This document shows, one piece after another, positions 27,349 through 38,401 of a DNA stretch of 64,000 nucleotides; the first letter of the stretch is position 1; each line of letters starts with the position of its first letter. The notes below the pieces were generated by a model that was not told the DNA's origin, did no database searches, and saw only the letters and a program-made list of their open reading frames with translations. Source of the stretch: Methylobacterium sp. W2 (lineage in GTDB: Bacteria > Pseudomonadota > Alphaproteobacteria > Rhizobiales > Beijerinckiaceae); NCBI RefSeq assembly GCF_020662345.1, contig NZ_VMOA01000018.1:32072-96071 (forward strand). The letters run 5' to 3'. Position numbers and translations under genes: made by a program.

Positions 27349-27749
27349 GGCACTCGCTCCAAGGTCCGCCCATCGGGAATGACGTCGCGGCCACCTGGCG
27401 ATAGTTAAGATATCGTTAACGAGATACTGACAAGTCGACTGAAATCAATACGTAGAATTTTACGGGTATATGCAGGCATCGCTAGAAATATAGTTAATAT
27501 TAATCATGAATATCTAATACCCTTCTTCCATCCATCGGGTGCCATGCTTGGTGCTGACGCAACCTATGCCCCTCGGTCCGCGCCGAACCTGTCGGAGGAT
27601 CGGCAGTCCCCACCGCCACGGGCCGATCGGCGCGGGAAACCTCGTCCTGCCCCGAGCCGCCGCGACTTGCGTCGCGGGGGAGAGCATCACAGGTAGGATC
27701 CGTAGCGGGGCGACCGGCACGCCCCGATCCTTCTGAGGGAGCGACGGGT
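27349..27749. other. 401-bp intergenic region with an AT-rich block
   Basis: Divergent promoter region between the SDR gene and the GlsB-like gene. Bases 27395-27530 are strikingly AT-rich for this genome and contain a CtrA box, a TTAATATTAA palindrome (27492-27501) and runs of A and T. Bases 27660-27677 form a small CCGCGAC/GTCGCGG hairpin. No convincing gene is present: short frames here lack homology and ribosome sites. Confidence 0.7.
27404..27419. promoter_or_regulatory. Predicted CtrA-binding site
   Basis: TTAAGATATCGTTAAC matches TTAA-N7-TTAAC perfectly on the + strand; with its own near-symmetry it reads GTTAA-N7-TTAA on the other. It lies 56-71 bases upstream of the SDR start codon, a normal promoter distance. 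It also lies 330 bases upstream of the GlsB gene. Binding not shown. Confidence 0.65.
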
Positions 27750-28040
27750 ATGAACGGAGAAGTCTACGGTGCGCTGGGGCAACCGGGCGTGGGATTGTTC
27801 ATGGCGATCGTCATCGGCGCCCTGGCGGGCTGGCTCGCGGAACAATTCACCTCGGCGAATATGGGCCTCTTCGCCAACATCGCGATGGGCATCCTCGGCG
27901 GTCTTCTCGGCAACTATCTCGCCGCCAAGCTCCACATCCCGGTCTATGGCTTCTGGCGCAACCTGCTCTCGGCCACGGCCGGGGCGGTGATCATCATCAC
28001 CATCTACAGGGCCATCCGCGGGCGCGGCATGAGCTACTGA
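27750..28040 (+). CDS. GlsB/YeaQ/YmgE family membrane stress protein
   Basis: A 96-aa inner-membrane protein with three hydrophobic helices: [38 protein letters not shown] and [18 protein letters not shown]. The Gly-rich GALAGWLA and GILGGLLGN motifs are the transglycosylase-associated protein (GlsB) signature. Family members are induced by envelope, acid or general stress; no enzymatic activity is established. A GGGAG ribosome site precedes the ATG. Confidence 0.88.
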   Translation: MNGEVYGALGQPGVGLFMAIVIGALAGWLAEQFTSANMGLFANIAMGILGGLLGNYLAAKLHIPVYGFWRNLLSATAGAVIIITIYRAIRGRGMSY

Positions 28041-28144
28041 CAGGTTCGGCGGATCGTTTCCCGATCGTTTGCGATGCGGGAGCCGAGTCATTACGTTTCG
28101 ATCCGAGCGCCGGCCCATTGCCGGCGCAGCTTGCCCGGTATGCC

Positions 28145-29113
28145 ATGGCCGTCGTCCTCGACCTCCTGCGAAACGACCAGCGCCCCCGGCACCCGGAAAA
28201 GGCGCATCGCCCCGACAACCCGATCCAGCGCAAGCCCGACTGGATCCGGGTGAAGGCACCGGGTTCGCCCAGCTGGAACGCCACCCGCGCCATCGTGAAG
28301 GAGCACGGCCTCGTCACCGTCTGCGAGGAGGCCGGCTGCCCCAATATCGGCGAGTGCTGGGAGAAGAAGCACGCCACCTTCATGATCATGGGCGACACCT
28401 GCACGCGGGCCTGCGCCTTCTGCAACGTGCGCACCGGCCTGCCCAACGCCCTCGACGGGGACGAGCCGGCCAAGATCGCCGATTCCGTGGCCAAGCTCGG
28501 CCTGCACCACGTAGTCATCACCTCGGTGGACCGGGACGACCTCGCCGATGGCGGGGCCATGCATTTCTTCCGCACCATCCGCGCCATCCGCGAGCGCAGC
28601 CCCGCCACGACGATCGAGGTGCTCACGCCCGATTTCCTGCGCAAGGACGGCGCGCTGGAACTGGTGGTGGAGGCGCGCCCCGACGTGTTCAACCACAACA
28701 TGGAGACGGTGCCGGGCAACTACCTCACCGTCCGCCCCGGCGCGCGCTACTTCCATTCGGTGCGCCTGCTTCAGCGGGTGAAGGAGCTCGACCCCACCAT
28801 TTTCACCAAATCCGGCATCATGGTCGGTCTCGGCGAGGAGCGGAACGAGATCGTCCAGCTCATGGACGACCTGCGCTCGGCGGATGTGGACTTCCTCACC
28901 ATCGGCCAGTACCTGCAGCCGACGAAGAAGCACCACGAGGTGAAGCGCTTCGTCCCGCCCGACGAATTCAAGACCCTTGAAACCACCGCCTATTCCAAGG
29001 GTTTCCTCCTCGTCTCGGCGACGCCCCTGACCCGCTCCTCGCACCATGCGGGCGAGGATTTTTCACGATTGAAGGCCGCCCGGCTCGCTCGGCTCGCGCC
29101 TGCTAACGCCTGA
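28145..29113 (+). CDS. lipA: Lipoyl synthase
   Basis: Radical-SAM enzyme that inserts two sulfurs into octanoyl groups bound to lipoyl domains, completing the cofactor used by PdhB and PdhC here. 322 aa: auxiliary [4Fe-4S] cysteines C60, C65, C71 in [13 protein letters not shown]; radical-SAM cysteines C86, C90, C93 in CTRACAFC; and the C-terminal [10 protein letters not shown] with the conserved Arg-Ser-Ser. The ATG giving MAVVLDLL is used; an upstream TTG adds 9 residues. In relatives lipA usually lies right after lpd; here an island of about 8 kb separates them. Confidence 0.97.
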   Translation: MAVVLDLLRNDQRPRHPEKAHRPDNPIQRKPDWIRVKAPGSPSWNATRAIVKEHGLVTVCEEAGCPNIGECWEKKHATFMIMGDTCTRACAFCNVRTGLPNALDGDEPAKIADSVAKLGLHHVVITSVDRDDLADGGAMHFFRTIRAIRERSPATTIEVLTPDFLRKDGALELVVEARPDVFNHNMETVPGNYLTVRPGARYFHSVRLLQRVKELDPTIFTKSGIMVGLGEERNEIVQLMDDLRSADVDFLTIGQYLQPTKKHHEVKRFVPPDEFKTLETTAYSKGFLLVSATPLTRSSHHAGEDFSRLKAARLARLAPANA

Positions 29114-29119
29114 GGGCCG

Positions 29120-29575
29120 ATGCCTTCCTTCCGGATCAACCGCGCGGTGCGCCACTCGCCGCAGCAGATGTACGACCTCGCGGCCGACGTGGAACGCTAT
29201 CCCGAATTCCTGCCGCTCTGCGAATCCCTGCGTGTCCTGCGCCGCCAGCCCGGCCCGGACGGCACCGAGATCCTCGTGGCCGAGATGGGGGTGGGCTACA
29301 AGGCGATCCGCGAGCGCTTCACCACCCGCGTCACCCTCGACCCGCAGAACCTGAAAATCGTCGCCGAATACATCGACGGCCCGTTCCGGCACCTCGAGAA
29401 CCGCTGGGGTTTCAAGGACAGGTCGCCCGGCGGCTGCGACGTCGATTTCTTCATCACCTACGAGTTCAAGAGCCGCACCCTCGGCCTGCTCATGGGCACG
29501 ATGTTCGACCGCGCCTTCCGCAAATTCACCGACGCGTTCGAGAGCAGGGCGGACCGGGTCTACGGTGCCGCGTGA
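29120..29575 (+). CDS. RatA/Coq10-like START-domain protein
   Basis: A 151-aa SRPBCC (START-like) protein with the family N-terminus FRINRAVRHSPQQMYDLAADVERYPEFLPLCESL and C-terminal SRTLGLLMGTMFDRAFRKFTDAFESRA. Relatives are Coq10, which binds ubiquinone, and E. coli RatA, reported to affect ribosome assembly; a quinone-related role is more likely in alphaproteobacteria. The start lies 6 bases after the lipA stop, so the two are co-transcribed. Confidence 0.85.
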   Translation: MPSFRINRAVRHSPQQMYDLAADVERYPEFLPLCESLRVLRRQPGPDGTEILVAEMGVGYKAIRERFTTRVTLDPQNLKIVAEYIDGPFRHLENRWGFKDRSPGGCDVDFFITYEFKSRTLGLLMGTMFDRAFRKFTDAFESRADRVYGAA

Positions 29576-29666
29576 CGCGTCGGAGCCCGTTCTTCGACGG
29601 GACAGGCGGACGGATGCCGCCCGGAGCCCTAAATACCGGGGCGCAACGCCACCGGAGAACACCCCC

Positions 29667-29927
29667 GTGAGACCGATCCCGATTCTCGTCCTCGCCCTCG
29701 CCTTGAATGCAGGCCTCTCCGGCTTCGCCGTGGCGGACCAGCCCGGCCCCGACTGGCTGCCGATCGATCAGGTCAGGAAGGCACTGATGGCCGAGGGCTA
29801 CACCGAGATCACGAAGCTCGAGGCCGATGACGGCCATTGGGACGGCGAGGGCATCAAGAACGGCCAGAAGATGAAGTTCGATGCCGATCCGAAGACGGGC
29901 GCGATCCTCGGCGAAGTCGCCGAGTGA
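29667..29927 (+). CDS. Exported PepSY domain protein
   Basis: An 86-aa precursor from a GTG start with CGGAGAA upstream. Residues 1-23 are a signal peptide (PIPILVLALALNAGLSGFAVA). The rest is one PepSY unit: WLPIDQVRKALMAEGYTEI, then strands ending FDADPKTGAILGE. PepSY domains are found in protease propeptides and small periplasmic proteins thought to bind or inhibit peptidases. The palindromic element follows. Confidence 0.78.
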   Translation: MRPIPILVLALALNAGLSGFAVADQPGPDWLPIDQVRKALMAEGYTEITKLEADDGHWDGEGIKNGQKMKFDADPKTGAILGEVAE

Positions 29928-29989
29928 ACGCCAGTCTGATCGGATGTCTCAGCGGAGGGTGAGACCAAAGTCGCCATCCCAGCCGACCA

Positions 29990-30097
29990 CCTCATCCTGA
30001 GGCGCCGCGGAGCGGCCTCGAAGGAGGCTTCCAGGAATCGCTTTGGTGTCTGGAGGCCTCCTTCGAGGCCCGCTGACGCGGGCACCTCAGGATGAGG
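29990..30097. repeat. Palindromic dispersed element, family 1, copy 3 (best preserved)
   Basis: A 108-bp element with two inverted arms of about 45 bases: CCTCATCCTGAGG at the left end and CCTCAGGATGAGG at the right end, and the shared core GCCTCGAAGGAGGC in each arm. The right arm also holds the smaller palindrome GCCCGCTGACGCGGGC. It lies between the PepSY gene and the convergent cinA gene. Confidence 0.88.
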
Positions 30098-30129
30098 TAG
30101 AGCCCTGGAAAAACACTTAAAAAAGGCGC

Positions 30130-30639
30130 TCAGTCCCCCTCGACCGGCTCCACGGCCCTGCCGAACAGGTCCAGCGCCTCCGCCACGGCGAGGCGGCGGA
30201 TTTCGGTGCGGCCGAGATCGCCGTAGCGGCGCTCGATATGCCGGGTCGCGGCGCCCCGGCGGGCGAGGCCGAAATGGACGAGGCCCACGGGCTTCGCCTC
30301 GCTGCCGCCGCCCGGCCCCGCGATGCCGGTGATCGAGACCGCCACATCCGCGTTCGAATGGGCGAGCGCCCCGTCCGCCATGGCGCGGGCCACGGATTTG
30401 CTCACCGCCCCATGGGTCGCGATGAGATCGGCGGGCACGCCGAGCATCTCGGATTTGGCCGCGTTGGAATAGGTGACGAAGCCGCGCTCGACCACCGCCG
30501 AAGAGCCGGGCACCGACGTGAGCAGCCCGGCGACGAGGCCGCCGGTGCAGGATTCGGCGCAGGCCGCGCGAAGCCCGGCAGCGGCATAGGCCGCCACCAG
30601 CGCCTCGGCGCGGGCGAGGAGCGCCGGGTCGTCGATCAC
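30130..30639 (-). CDS. CinA-type nicotinamide-nucleotide amidohydrolase (stand-alone PncC domain)
   Basis: Deamidates NMN to nicotinate mononucleotide in pyridine salvage. The 169-aa protein is only the C-terminal CinA domain: [20 protein letters not shown] (catalytic Ser/Lys region), [35 protein letters not shown] and [18 protein letters not shown]. The molybdopterin-like N-terminal domain is absent, as in many bacteria. It starts at a GTG overlapping the ispDF stop (GTGA), so translation is coupled. Confidence 0.9.
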   Translation of the reverse strand: MIDDPALLARAEALVAAYAAAGLRAACAESCTGGLVAGLLTSVPGSSAVVERGFVTYSNAAKSEMLGVPADLIATHGAVSKSVARAMADGALAHSNADVAVSITGIAGPGGGSEAKPVGLVHFGLARRGAATRHIERRYGDLGRTEIRRLAVAEALDLFGRAVEPVEGD

Positions 30640-31925
30640 GCGGCGTCGGTCCCGGACAGGTCGTCCGCCTCGGGCAGGCGGATCGTCGCCGCCGCCTGGG
30701 CCGCGAGCCCTTCGGCGCGGCCGACGAAGCCGAGCTTCTCGGTGGTCGTCGCCTTGATCGAGACCGAACTCAGCGGCACGCCGCAGATCTCGGCGATGCG
30801 GGCGCGGATGGCCTCGCGGTGGGCGCCGATGCGCGGGGCCTCGGCCAGGACGGTGATGTCGAGATGGTCGATCCGGCCGCCCCGGTCGCGGACGAGCTTC
30901 ACCGCATGGGCCAGGAAGCGGTCGGACGAGGCGCCGCGCCATTGCTCGTCGCTCGGCGGGAAATGCGTGCCGATGTCGCCGTCCGCGATCGCCCCGAGGA
31001 GGGCGTCGGTGAGGGCGTGCAACGCCACGTCACCGTCGGAATGGGCCAGCACGCCGCGATCGGCGGGGATCTTCACGCCGCCGAGCCAGACATGGTCGCC
31101 CTCGGTGAAGGCGTGAACGTCGAAGCCGGTCCCGAGGCGGGTCACGTAGGTCGTCATGGAATCGGTCTCTGGTTCGGAGAGCAGGGCATCGTTGCCGGAA
31201 AAGCCGCGGTCGGCCTCGATCAGGTCCGAGGGCTGGGTGATCTTGCGGTTGCGCGGGTCGCCCTCGAACACCACCACGTCGAGCCCGGCCCATTCGGCCA
31301 AGGCCCCGTCATCGGTGAAGCCGTGGATCTCCGCCTCCGCCGCCTTGCGATGGGCGGCGAGGAGGCGCGCGAAGGCGAAGGCCTGGGGGGTCTGGACGGC
31401 ACGCAGGGATTCGCGGGCAGGGGTCTCGCGCACCCGGCCGATCCCCGCCCCGGTATCCTCGACCAGCTTGATCGTATCGGTGACGGCGATGCCGGGTACC
31501 GCCGCGCCGTAATCCCGGCCGGCGACGAGGGCGCGGTCGATCAAGGCGGTGTCCACATGCGGACGGGCGGCATCGTGAACCAGGACGAGACTGGGCTTGC
31601 CCGTTGCCGCCGACGTAGCTTCCAAGGCTTCGAGACCGGCCCGGACGGATTGCTGGCGCGTGGCACCGCCCTCGACGGGGGCCGCGAGCTTGGCTCGCAG
31701 AACGGGGTCGAGTTCCGCGACGCAGGCGTGGTAGAACGAGGCCGCATCCGCGGCGATCACGGGCTGAATCAGCGTCAGGTCGGGATGGGCCGCCAGTGCG
31801 GCGAGGGTCCGGGTGAGGACCGCGCGTCCGCCGACGCTGCGATATTGCTTGGGAACGTCACCGCCGATGCGGATCCCGCGGCCGGCTGCGACGACCACCG
31901 CGGCGTTCCAGGCGGTGCCGGACAT
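30636..31925 (-). CDS. ispDF: Bifunctional IspD/IspF (MEP pathway)
   Basis: Fuses two steps of isoprenoid precursor synthesis: MEP cytidylyltransferase (residues 1 to ~235) and MECDP synthase (from ~270). IspD signs: [32 protein letters not shown] and [12 protein letters not shown]. IspF signs: [11 protein letters not shown] and [20 protein letters not shown] with the zinc Asp/His ligands, and [13 protein letters not shown]. The fusion is usual in alphaproteobacteria and may ease channelling with IspE. 429 aa. Coupled to cinA downstream; divergent from dusB. Confidence 0.95.
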   Translation of the reverse strand: MSGTAWNAAVVVAAGRGIRIGGDVPKQYRSVGGRAVLTRTLAALAAHPDLTLIQPVIAADAASFYHACVAELDPVLRAKLAAPVEGGATRQQSVRAGLEALEATSAATGKPSLVLVHDAARPHVDTALIDRALVAGRDYGAAVPGIAVTDTIKLVEDTGAGIGRVRETPARESLRAVQTPQAFAFARLLAAHRKAAEAEIHGFTDDGALAEWAGLDVVVFEGDPRNRKITQPSDLIEADRGFSGNDALLSEPETDSMTTYVTRLGTGFDVHAFTEGDHVWLGGVKIPADRGVLAHSDGDVALHALTDALLGAIADGDIGTHFPPSDEQWRGASSDRFLAHAVKLVRDRGGRIDHLDITVLAEAPRIGAHREAIRARIAEICGVPLSSVSIKATTTEKLGFVGRAEGLAAQAAATIRLPEADDLSGTDAA

Positions 31926-32059
31926 GAAAAAGTGCTCCCGCTTAGGTTCGAGGTGGCGTGAATAGCTGGGGTGGTGTGTCGTTTAAGCGGGGCATAGCCT
32001 GAAATCAAATCGCGCAAGGCGCTTGCGTCGCCCCGGCGATTGTCTATTTGTTGGGCACA

Positions 32060-33106
32060 ATGAAAGCTGATGATTATTTGAGCGTTCTGCGCTTGGGCGA
32101 TGGCCAGGGGCAGGTCGGCGAGGAGGCAGGCGCCGCGGCTTCGGTGCCGGTCCTGCTCGCCCCCCTGTCGGGCGTCACTGACCTGCACATGCGTCGCATC
32201 GCGCGGCGTCTGGGTGCAAGCGCCGTCGTCTCGGAAATGGTGGCGGCGGCGGAATTCGCCCGTGGCGCGGAAGAAGCGCGCCTGCGGGCCGAGGGCGGCG
32301 GGGTCGATCCCCACGTGGTCCAGCTCGCCGGCTGCGTGCCCGAATCGATGGCGGAGGCCGCACGGCTGGCCGAGGCGAATGGCGCCGATGTCATCGACAT
32401 CAATATGGGCTGCCCGGCCAAGACCGTCACCGGCGGCGAGGCGGGCTCCGCGCTGATGCGCGACATCGAGGGGGCCACGCGCATCCTCGCGGCGGTCCGC
32501 GCGGCGGTGGCGATCCCGGTCACCGTCAAGATGCGCCTCGGCTGGGACCATGCGAGCCTGAATGCCCCCGATCTCGCCCGGCGCGCGGAAGGACTCGGCC
32601 TCGCGGCGGTCACCGTGCATGGCCGCACCCGGCAGCAATTCTACAAGGGCCAGGCCGATTGGGCCGCCATCCGCGCCGTGGTGGACGCGGTCTCGATCCC
32701 GGTCATCGCCAATGGCGACGTCGTCGATCTCGCCGGTTCGCGGGCCTGCCTCGCCGCCTCGGGCGCCGCAGGGCTGATGATCGGCCGCGCGGCTCTCGGC
32801 CGTCCCTGGCTGGTGGGCGAGATCGCCGCCGGTCTCGCCGGCCTTGCGCCGCGTTCCCTCGGCGCCGAGGAGAAGGCCGCCCTCGCCCTTGAGCATTACC
32901 AGGGGCTCCTCGCGCTCTACGGCCCCGCCATGGGCGTGCGCCACGCGCGCAAGCACCTGGCGGCCTATGTGGACGGATCCGGCGCCCTCGGCCCCGACGA
33001 TAGGACGCGGCTTCTCACCACCACCGATCCGGCCGTCGCAGCCGACCTTCTCTCACGGGCGATGCGGCACCCGCGCATACCATTCGTCACCGAGGAGGCA
33101 GCGTGA
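32060..33106 (+). CDS. dusB: tRNA-dihydrouridine synthase DusB/NifR3
   Basis: Flavoenzyme reducing specific uridines in tRNA. About 348 aa, with [40 protein letters not shown] (catalytic Cys), [33 protein letters not shown] and [14 protein letters not shown]. The ATG giving MKADDYLS is used; a TTG four codons upstream is less likely. As in many alphaproteobacteria it heads the nitrogen-control genes, and its stop overlaps the ntrB GTG (GTGA). Confidence 0.93.
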   Translation: MKADDYLSVLRLGDGQGQVGEEAGAAASVPVLLAPLSGVTDLHMRRIARRLGASAVVSEMVAAAEFARGAEEARLRAEGGGVDPHVVQLAGCVPESMAEAARLAEANGADVIDINMGCPAKTVTGGEAGSALMRDIEGATRILAAVRAAVAIPVTVKMRLGWDHASLNAPDLARRAEGLGLAAVTVHGRTRQQFYKGQADWAAIRAVVDAVSIPVIANGDVVDLAGSRACLAASGAAGLMIGRAALGRPWLVGEIAAGLAGLAPRSLGAEEKAALALEHYQGLLALYGPAMGVRHARKHLAAYVDGSGALGPDDRTRLLTTTDPAVAADLLSRAMRHPRIPFVTEEAA

Positions 33107-34242
33107 GCGCGGACAAGCAACACGGCACGCGGTCCATCGCGCCGCCCACGAGCGAAGCGGTGATCAACGCCCTGCCGCTGCCGGTGATCACCATCGGCGC
33201 CGATGACCGCATCCTCCATGTGAACCACGCGGCGGAGACGTTCTTCGACCATTCCGCCCGGTTGATGCAGCGCCGGCACCTGCGCGACATCATCCCGTTC
33301 TCGTCCCCGATCAGCGCCCTCGTGGCCGAAGTGCGCCGTCGCCGGGCGAGCGTCAGCGAATACGGCGTCGAACTGGTCCAGCCGCGCTCCGGCCTGGAAC
33401 GCAACGTCGACGTTTTCGCGACCCCCCTCGGCGACGAGGAGGATTCCGTGGTGATGATGCTCCAGGAGCGCACCATTGCCGACAAGATGAACCGGCAGCT
33501 CACCCATCGCGGCGCCGCCCGCTCGATGATCGCGCTCGGCGCCATGCTGGCGCACGAGATCAAGAACCCGCTCGCGGGCATCCGCGGGGCGGCGCAGCTC
33601 CTCGAACAATCGGGCACCGAGGACGACCGCCTGCTCACCCGGCTGATCTGCGACGAATCCGACCGGATCGTCCGCATCGTCGAGCGGATGGAGCTGTTCG
33701 GCGACGAGCGCCCGGTGGAGCGCGGACCGGTCAACGTGCACGGGGTGCTCGACCAGGTGAAGCGTTCGGCCCAGTCGGGCTTTGCCCGGCACATCCGCTT
33801 CGTCGAGACCTACGACCCGTCGCTGCCCCCGGTCCTGGGCAACCGCGACCAGCTGATCCAGGTCATCCTCAACCTCGTCAAGAACGCCGCCGAGGCCATC
33901 GGCGCCGATGCGGTGGACGGCGAGATCACCCTCTCCACCGCCTTCCGCACGGGGCTGAAGATGCAGGTGCCCGGCACGCGGGAACGGGTGAGCCTGCCCA
34001 TCGAAGTGGCGGTGCGGGACAACGGGCCGGGGGTCTCGGCCGAGCTCCTGCCCGACCTGTTCGACCCCTTCGTCACCACGAAGGCGCAGGGGTCCGGCCT
34101 CGGACTTGCACTGGCGGCCAAGATCATCGGCGATCACGGCGGCATCGTCGAATGCGATCCGGTGCCGCGCCGCACCACCTTCCGTCTCCTCCTTCCCATG
34201 TCGAGCGCCCGTGACGGGCGCGAGTCGGCCGCGGAGCAATAG
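33103..34242 (+). CDS. ntrB: Nitrogen-sensing histidine kinase NtrB
   Basis: Cytoplasmic kinase/phosphatase partner of NtrC, controlled by PII proteins. 379 aa: PAS domain about residues 20-120 ([21 protein letters not shown]), H-box [20 protein letters not shown] with the phosphorylated His, N-box [12 protein letters not shown]1 DNGPGV and G2 [12 protein letters not shown]. No membrane segment. GTG start inside the dusB stop. ntrC follows after 9 bases. Confidence 0.95.
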   Translation: MSADKQHGTRSIAPPTSEAVINALPLPVITIGADDRILHVNHAAETFFDHSARLMQRRHLRDIIPFSSPISALVAEVRRRRASVSEYGVELVQPRSGLERNVDVFATPLGDEEDSVVMMLQERTIADKMNRQLTHRGAARSMIALGAMLAHEIKNPLAGIRGAAQLLEQSGTEDDRLLTRLICDESDRIVRIVERMELFGDERPVERGPVNVHGVLDQVKRSAQSGFARHIRFVETYDPSLPPVLGNRDQLIQVILNLVKNAAEAIGADAVDGEITLSTAFRTGLKMQVPGTRERVSLPIEVAVRDNGPGVSAELLPDLFDPFVTTKAQGSGLGLALAAKIIGDHGGIVECDPVPRRTTFRLLLPMSSARDGRESAAEQ

Positions 34243-34251
34243 AGTCGCGTC

Positions 34252-35711
<1,460 letters not shown>

Positions 35712-35715
<4 letters not shown>

Positions 35716-36323
35716 GCCCGCGCGACGCCTCCGGCGCAGCGGGGGACCTGTTCCATTTCAGCGAGGACCCGGCCATCCGGGTGTTCACGCCGCGCCCCGT
35801 CCGCGTCGGCGTGGATCGCGGACCGGCGGGGGCCTGGCTGAACGGCCCCCTGGTCTGGGCGATCGATGACGCGCACAGCCTGCTCTACCTGTTTCCGCGC
35901 GACTGCCCCCGGATCGTGATCTGGCCCACCGAACGGACCTCGCCGGAGGACCGGCGCACGTGGTTCGGCGACGTCACCGGCCGCGCCGTGGCCTATGTGG
36001 AGGAGGCCTGGGCGGAGCGGATCGCGACCGCCGCGATCCACCGCTACCGGATGCCGCCCGAGACCTTCGAACCCACGGGAGAGCCCGGCACCTGGGTTTC
36101 GAAAAGCCCGGTCGTCCCCGCCGGGCACGACACGATCCGGGACCTGCCCGGCGCGATGGTGGCGCAGGGCGTCGAACTCCGCACCCTGCCGCGCCTCACG
36201 CCGCTCGCGCCGATCTGGCGCTCCACTTTGCACGCCAGCGGCATCCGCCTCAGGAACGCGCAGGACTGGGTGACGCCGGAAGGCGGACCGCCGAGGCCGC
36301 TTGCGGATGATTCTGTGCGGTAA
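35712..36323 (+). CDS. DUF6101-like conserved hypothetical protein downstream of ntrC
   Basis: A 203-aa soluble protein starting at a GTG within the ntrC stop (GTGA). Seen features: [39 protein letters not shown] and [20 protein letters not shown]; no catalytic motif is recognised. Proteins of this kind follow ntrC in Methylobacterium relatives and are, as far as I recall, grouped as DUF6101. Co-translation with NtrC suggests a role in nitrogen control, unproven. It ends the left half of the split ntr locus. Confidence 0.7.
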
Positions 36324-36491
36324 GGGGAGGGGCGGGTCTCGAGGAGCGCATTCGGAATGGGTCGCCCCCCGGACACGACCCTTTCGCCGCGAAGGGGACG
36401 CTGCGCCATGGCTGAGCGAGAGCAAACCCCGGACCGTCCCCCGAAACGCAGCTGCCGAGAAACCAATTTCTTAGCCATCTTCTTTCACGCG

Positions 36492-36522
36492 GAGACAGAA
36501 GGTTGGTGCCTTTCTGTCTCCT
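36492..36522. other. Hairpin between the DUF6101-like gene and the GGDEF gene
   Basis: GGAGACAGA pairs perfectly with TCTGTCTCC across a 13-nt loop, and the stem extends with small bulges. No T-run follows on either strand, so a role as terminator or as an RNA structure in the GGDEF leader is equally possible. Confidence 0.5.
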
Positions 36523-36563
36523 GCGTGCCGATCCGTGTCGGTTCCGATATCCTAGGACCGGCA

Positions 36564-38291
36564 ATGGCACTGAGTGAGCGCGAAGCGGGTGTTGCGACGG
36601 CAAGCACCCGGCGCGGCAACGTCCGGCATCGCCTTGCCGCTCAGGTCGGTCTCGTCGTGGTCATGATCACGATCGTGCTCTCGGGCTTCTTCTACACCAA
36701 CCGGCACCAGCAGGCTCTCATCGACCTGCGCGAGGGCGGGCGGCAGATGCGCATCGCCCAGGAAGCTCTCATGGACGCGGAAGCCTACGTCCTCAACAGA
36801 GCCCTCGGCGACCGGGACAGCGAATACAACGAGTACAGCCGCGCCTTCGAAGCGCTCCATAGTCGTCGCGATACGTATCTCGCTCGCCTCGATCCCTTCC
36901 TCAGGATGCCCGACGGGACCAGCGCTTCTGCCGACGCCAACATCAAGTCGCTCGAAGCCATCTGGACGGATGCGCTCGAACTCGTCCGCGCCGGAAAGCT
37001 GGAGGCGGCTCAGGCCCTGCTCAGGGAACGCAGGAGTGCAGCTCTGATCGGCACGATGCGTCGCGCGTTCGATGCCTTCCTGGCGGACTGGAACTCGCAC
37101 TTCGCCGATCATGAGACGCGCATCGAAATCGGCAAAAGCATCGTGTTGCTCTCGCAGATTCTGATTGCCGGAGTGATGATCTTCGCATTCCGATCCAGTG
37201 CGCGCGATGCTCAGGCCCGGGCGACGGCCATCACGGAAATGGACGCGTCCAGAACACAGATCGGCCATCTGTTCGAGATGACGGACATGCTCCAGAGCGC
37301 TGCCGATCATCACGACGCGAACGCGGTCCTCCGAGCCACCGCCGGCGAACTGATCGGCGGGTTCAGCGGCGCGCTCTATGTCTTCAACAATTCACGGGAC
37401 CGCCTCGTCCTCTCGACCTCTTGGGCATGCGATAATGGATCGCGCCCGCCGGAGGTGATCGCGATCAACCAGTGCTGGGCCATGAAGCGCGGCAAGCCGC
37501 ACTTCAACCGCAGCGGCTCCAGAGCCCTCTGCTGTGAGCATCATGCCTCGGGTCTCGCCGCCCTCGAAATCCCGATGGTCGCGCGGGGCGAGAATCTCGG
37601 CCTTCTTCAGATCTTTGCGCAGGGTTCGGGCGCGGAGGAACGCCTCGCTGACATCCTGCCGCTGAGTTCGGCGCTCGGGGATGCGATGTCGCTCGCCCTG
37701 TCCAACATCGCGCTGCGCGAGAAGCTGCGCAACCAGGCGCTCCGCGATCCGCTGACGGGCCTCTACAACCGACGCTACATGGAGGACAGTCTCGACCGTT
37801 ATGTCCGCATCGCCGAGCGCGAGGGGCGGAAGGTCTCGGTGATCATGATCGACCTCGACCATTTCAAGCGCCTCAATGACGAGCACGGCCATGCGACAGG
37901 TGACGCGGTTTTGAGGGAAGCGGCGGCAGCGATCGTCGGAGCGCTCCGGGAGACCGATGTCGCCTGTCGCTACGGTGGCGAGGAAATGATCGTGTTTCTC
38001 CCCGATTGCAGCCTCGAGGATGCAGCGCTCAAGGCAGAACACATCCGGGAACGAATAGAGGCTCTGTCCGGGCTCCATGGTGCGAAGGTCTCCGCATCGC
38101 TGGGCGTGTCCTCTCTGCCGAGCACGTCGAGCAACAGCGCCGACCTCGTCAAGGCAGCCGACACGGCACTCTATCGCGCCAAACACGGCGGCAGAAACCA
38201 AGTCGCAATCGCTCCGGTACAATCCGGCTGGCGTGCCGAACGTGAAGCGCCGGCGAGCTCACAGGGGCACCTTCGCGTCGCGGCCGAATAA
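36564..38291 (+). CDS. Membrane GGDEF diguanylate cyclase with extracytoplasmic and GAF-type sensor domains
   Basis: Probable cyclic-di-GMP synthase, 575 aa. Layout: a membrane helix near residues 27-46 (VGLVVVMITIVLSGFFYT); a helical periplasmic domain resembling CHASE3 (RQMRIAQEALMDAEAYVLNRAL); a second helix near 195-212 (IVLLSQILIAGVMIFAF); a GAF-like domain (LFEMTDMLQSAADHHDANA to ALSNIA) holding several cysteines (NQCWAMKRGKPHF, ALCCEHH); and a C-terminal GGDEF domain (DPLTGLYNRRYMEDSL, IDLDHFKRLND). The active-site motif is GGEEM rather than GGDEF or GGEEF; activity is likely but not certain. No EAL domain. First gene of the island between ntrC and ntrY. Confidence 0.87.
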   Translation: MALSEREAGVATASTRRGNVRHRLAAQVGLVVVMITIVLSGFFYTNRHQQALIDLREGGRQMRIAQEALMDAEAYVLNRALGDRDSEYNEYSRAFEALHSRRDTYLARLDPFLRMPDGTSASADANIKSLEAIWTDALELVRAGKLEAAQALLRERRSAALIGTMRRAFDAFLADWNSHFADHETRIEIGKSIVLLSQILIAGVMIFAFRSSARDAQARATAITEMDASRTQIGHLFEMTDMLQSAADHHDANAVLRATAGELIGGFSGALYVFNNSRDRLVLSTSWACDNGSRPPEVIAINQCWAMKRGKPHFNRSGSRALCCEHHASGLAALEIPMVARGENLGLLQIFAQGSGAEERLADILPLSSALGDAMSLALSNIALREKLRNQALRDPLTGLYNRRYMEDSLDRYVRIAEREGRKVSVIMIDLDHFKRLNDEHGHATGDAVLREAAAAIVGALRETDVACRYGGEEMIVFLPDCSLEDAALKAEHIRERIEALSGLHGAKVSASLGVSSLPSTSSNSADLVKAADTALYRAKHGGRNQVAIAPVQSGWRAEREAPASSQGHLRVAAE

Positions 38292-38401
38292 CTTCTACGG
38301 CACTCGGCGAGGTCTCCACCCAGCTCGGTCGGTGCTCTCCGTCCCGCTTAGCGGCCTGAACGCGGATCGTCCCGGGGCCTGCTCAGGGTCGATGAGAGAC
38401 T

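Noticed and set aside
27514..27720. Possible 68-aa minus-strand gene in the 27.35-27.75 kb gap
   Set aside because: No ribosome site, no homology and Arg/Pro-rich composition typical of noncoding GC-rich DNA.
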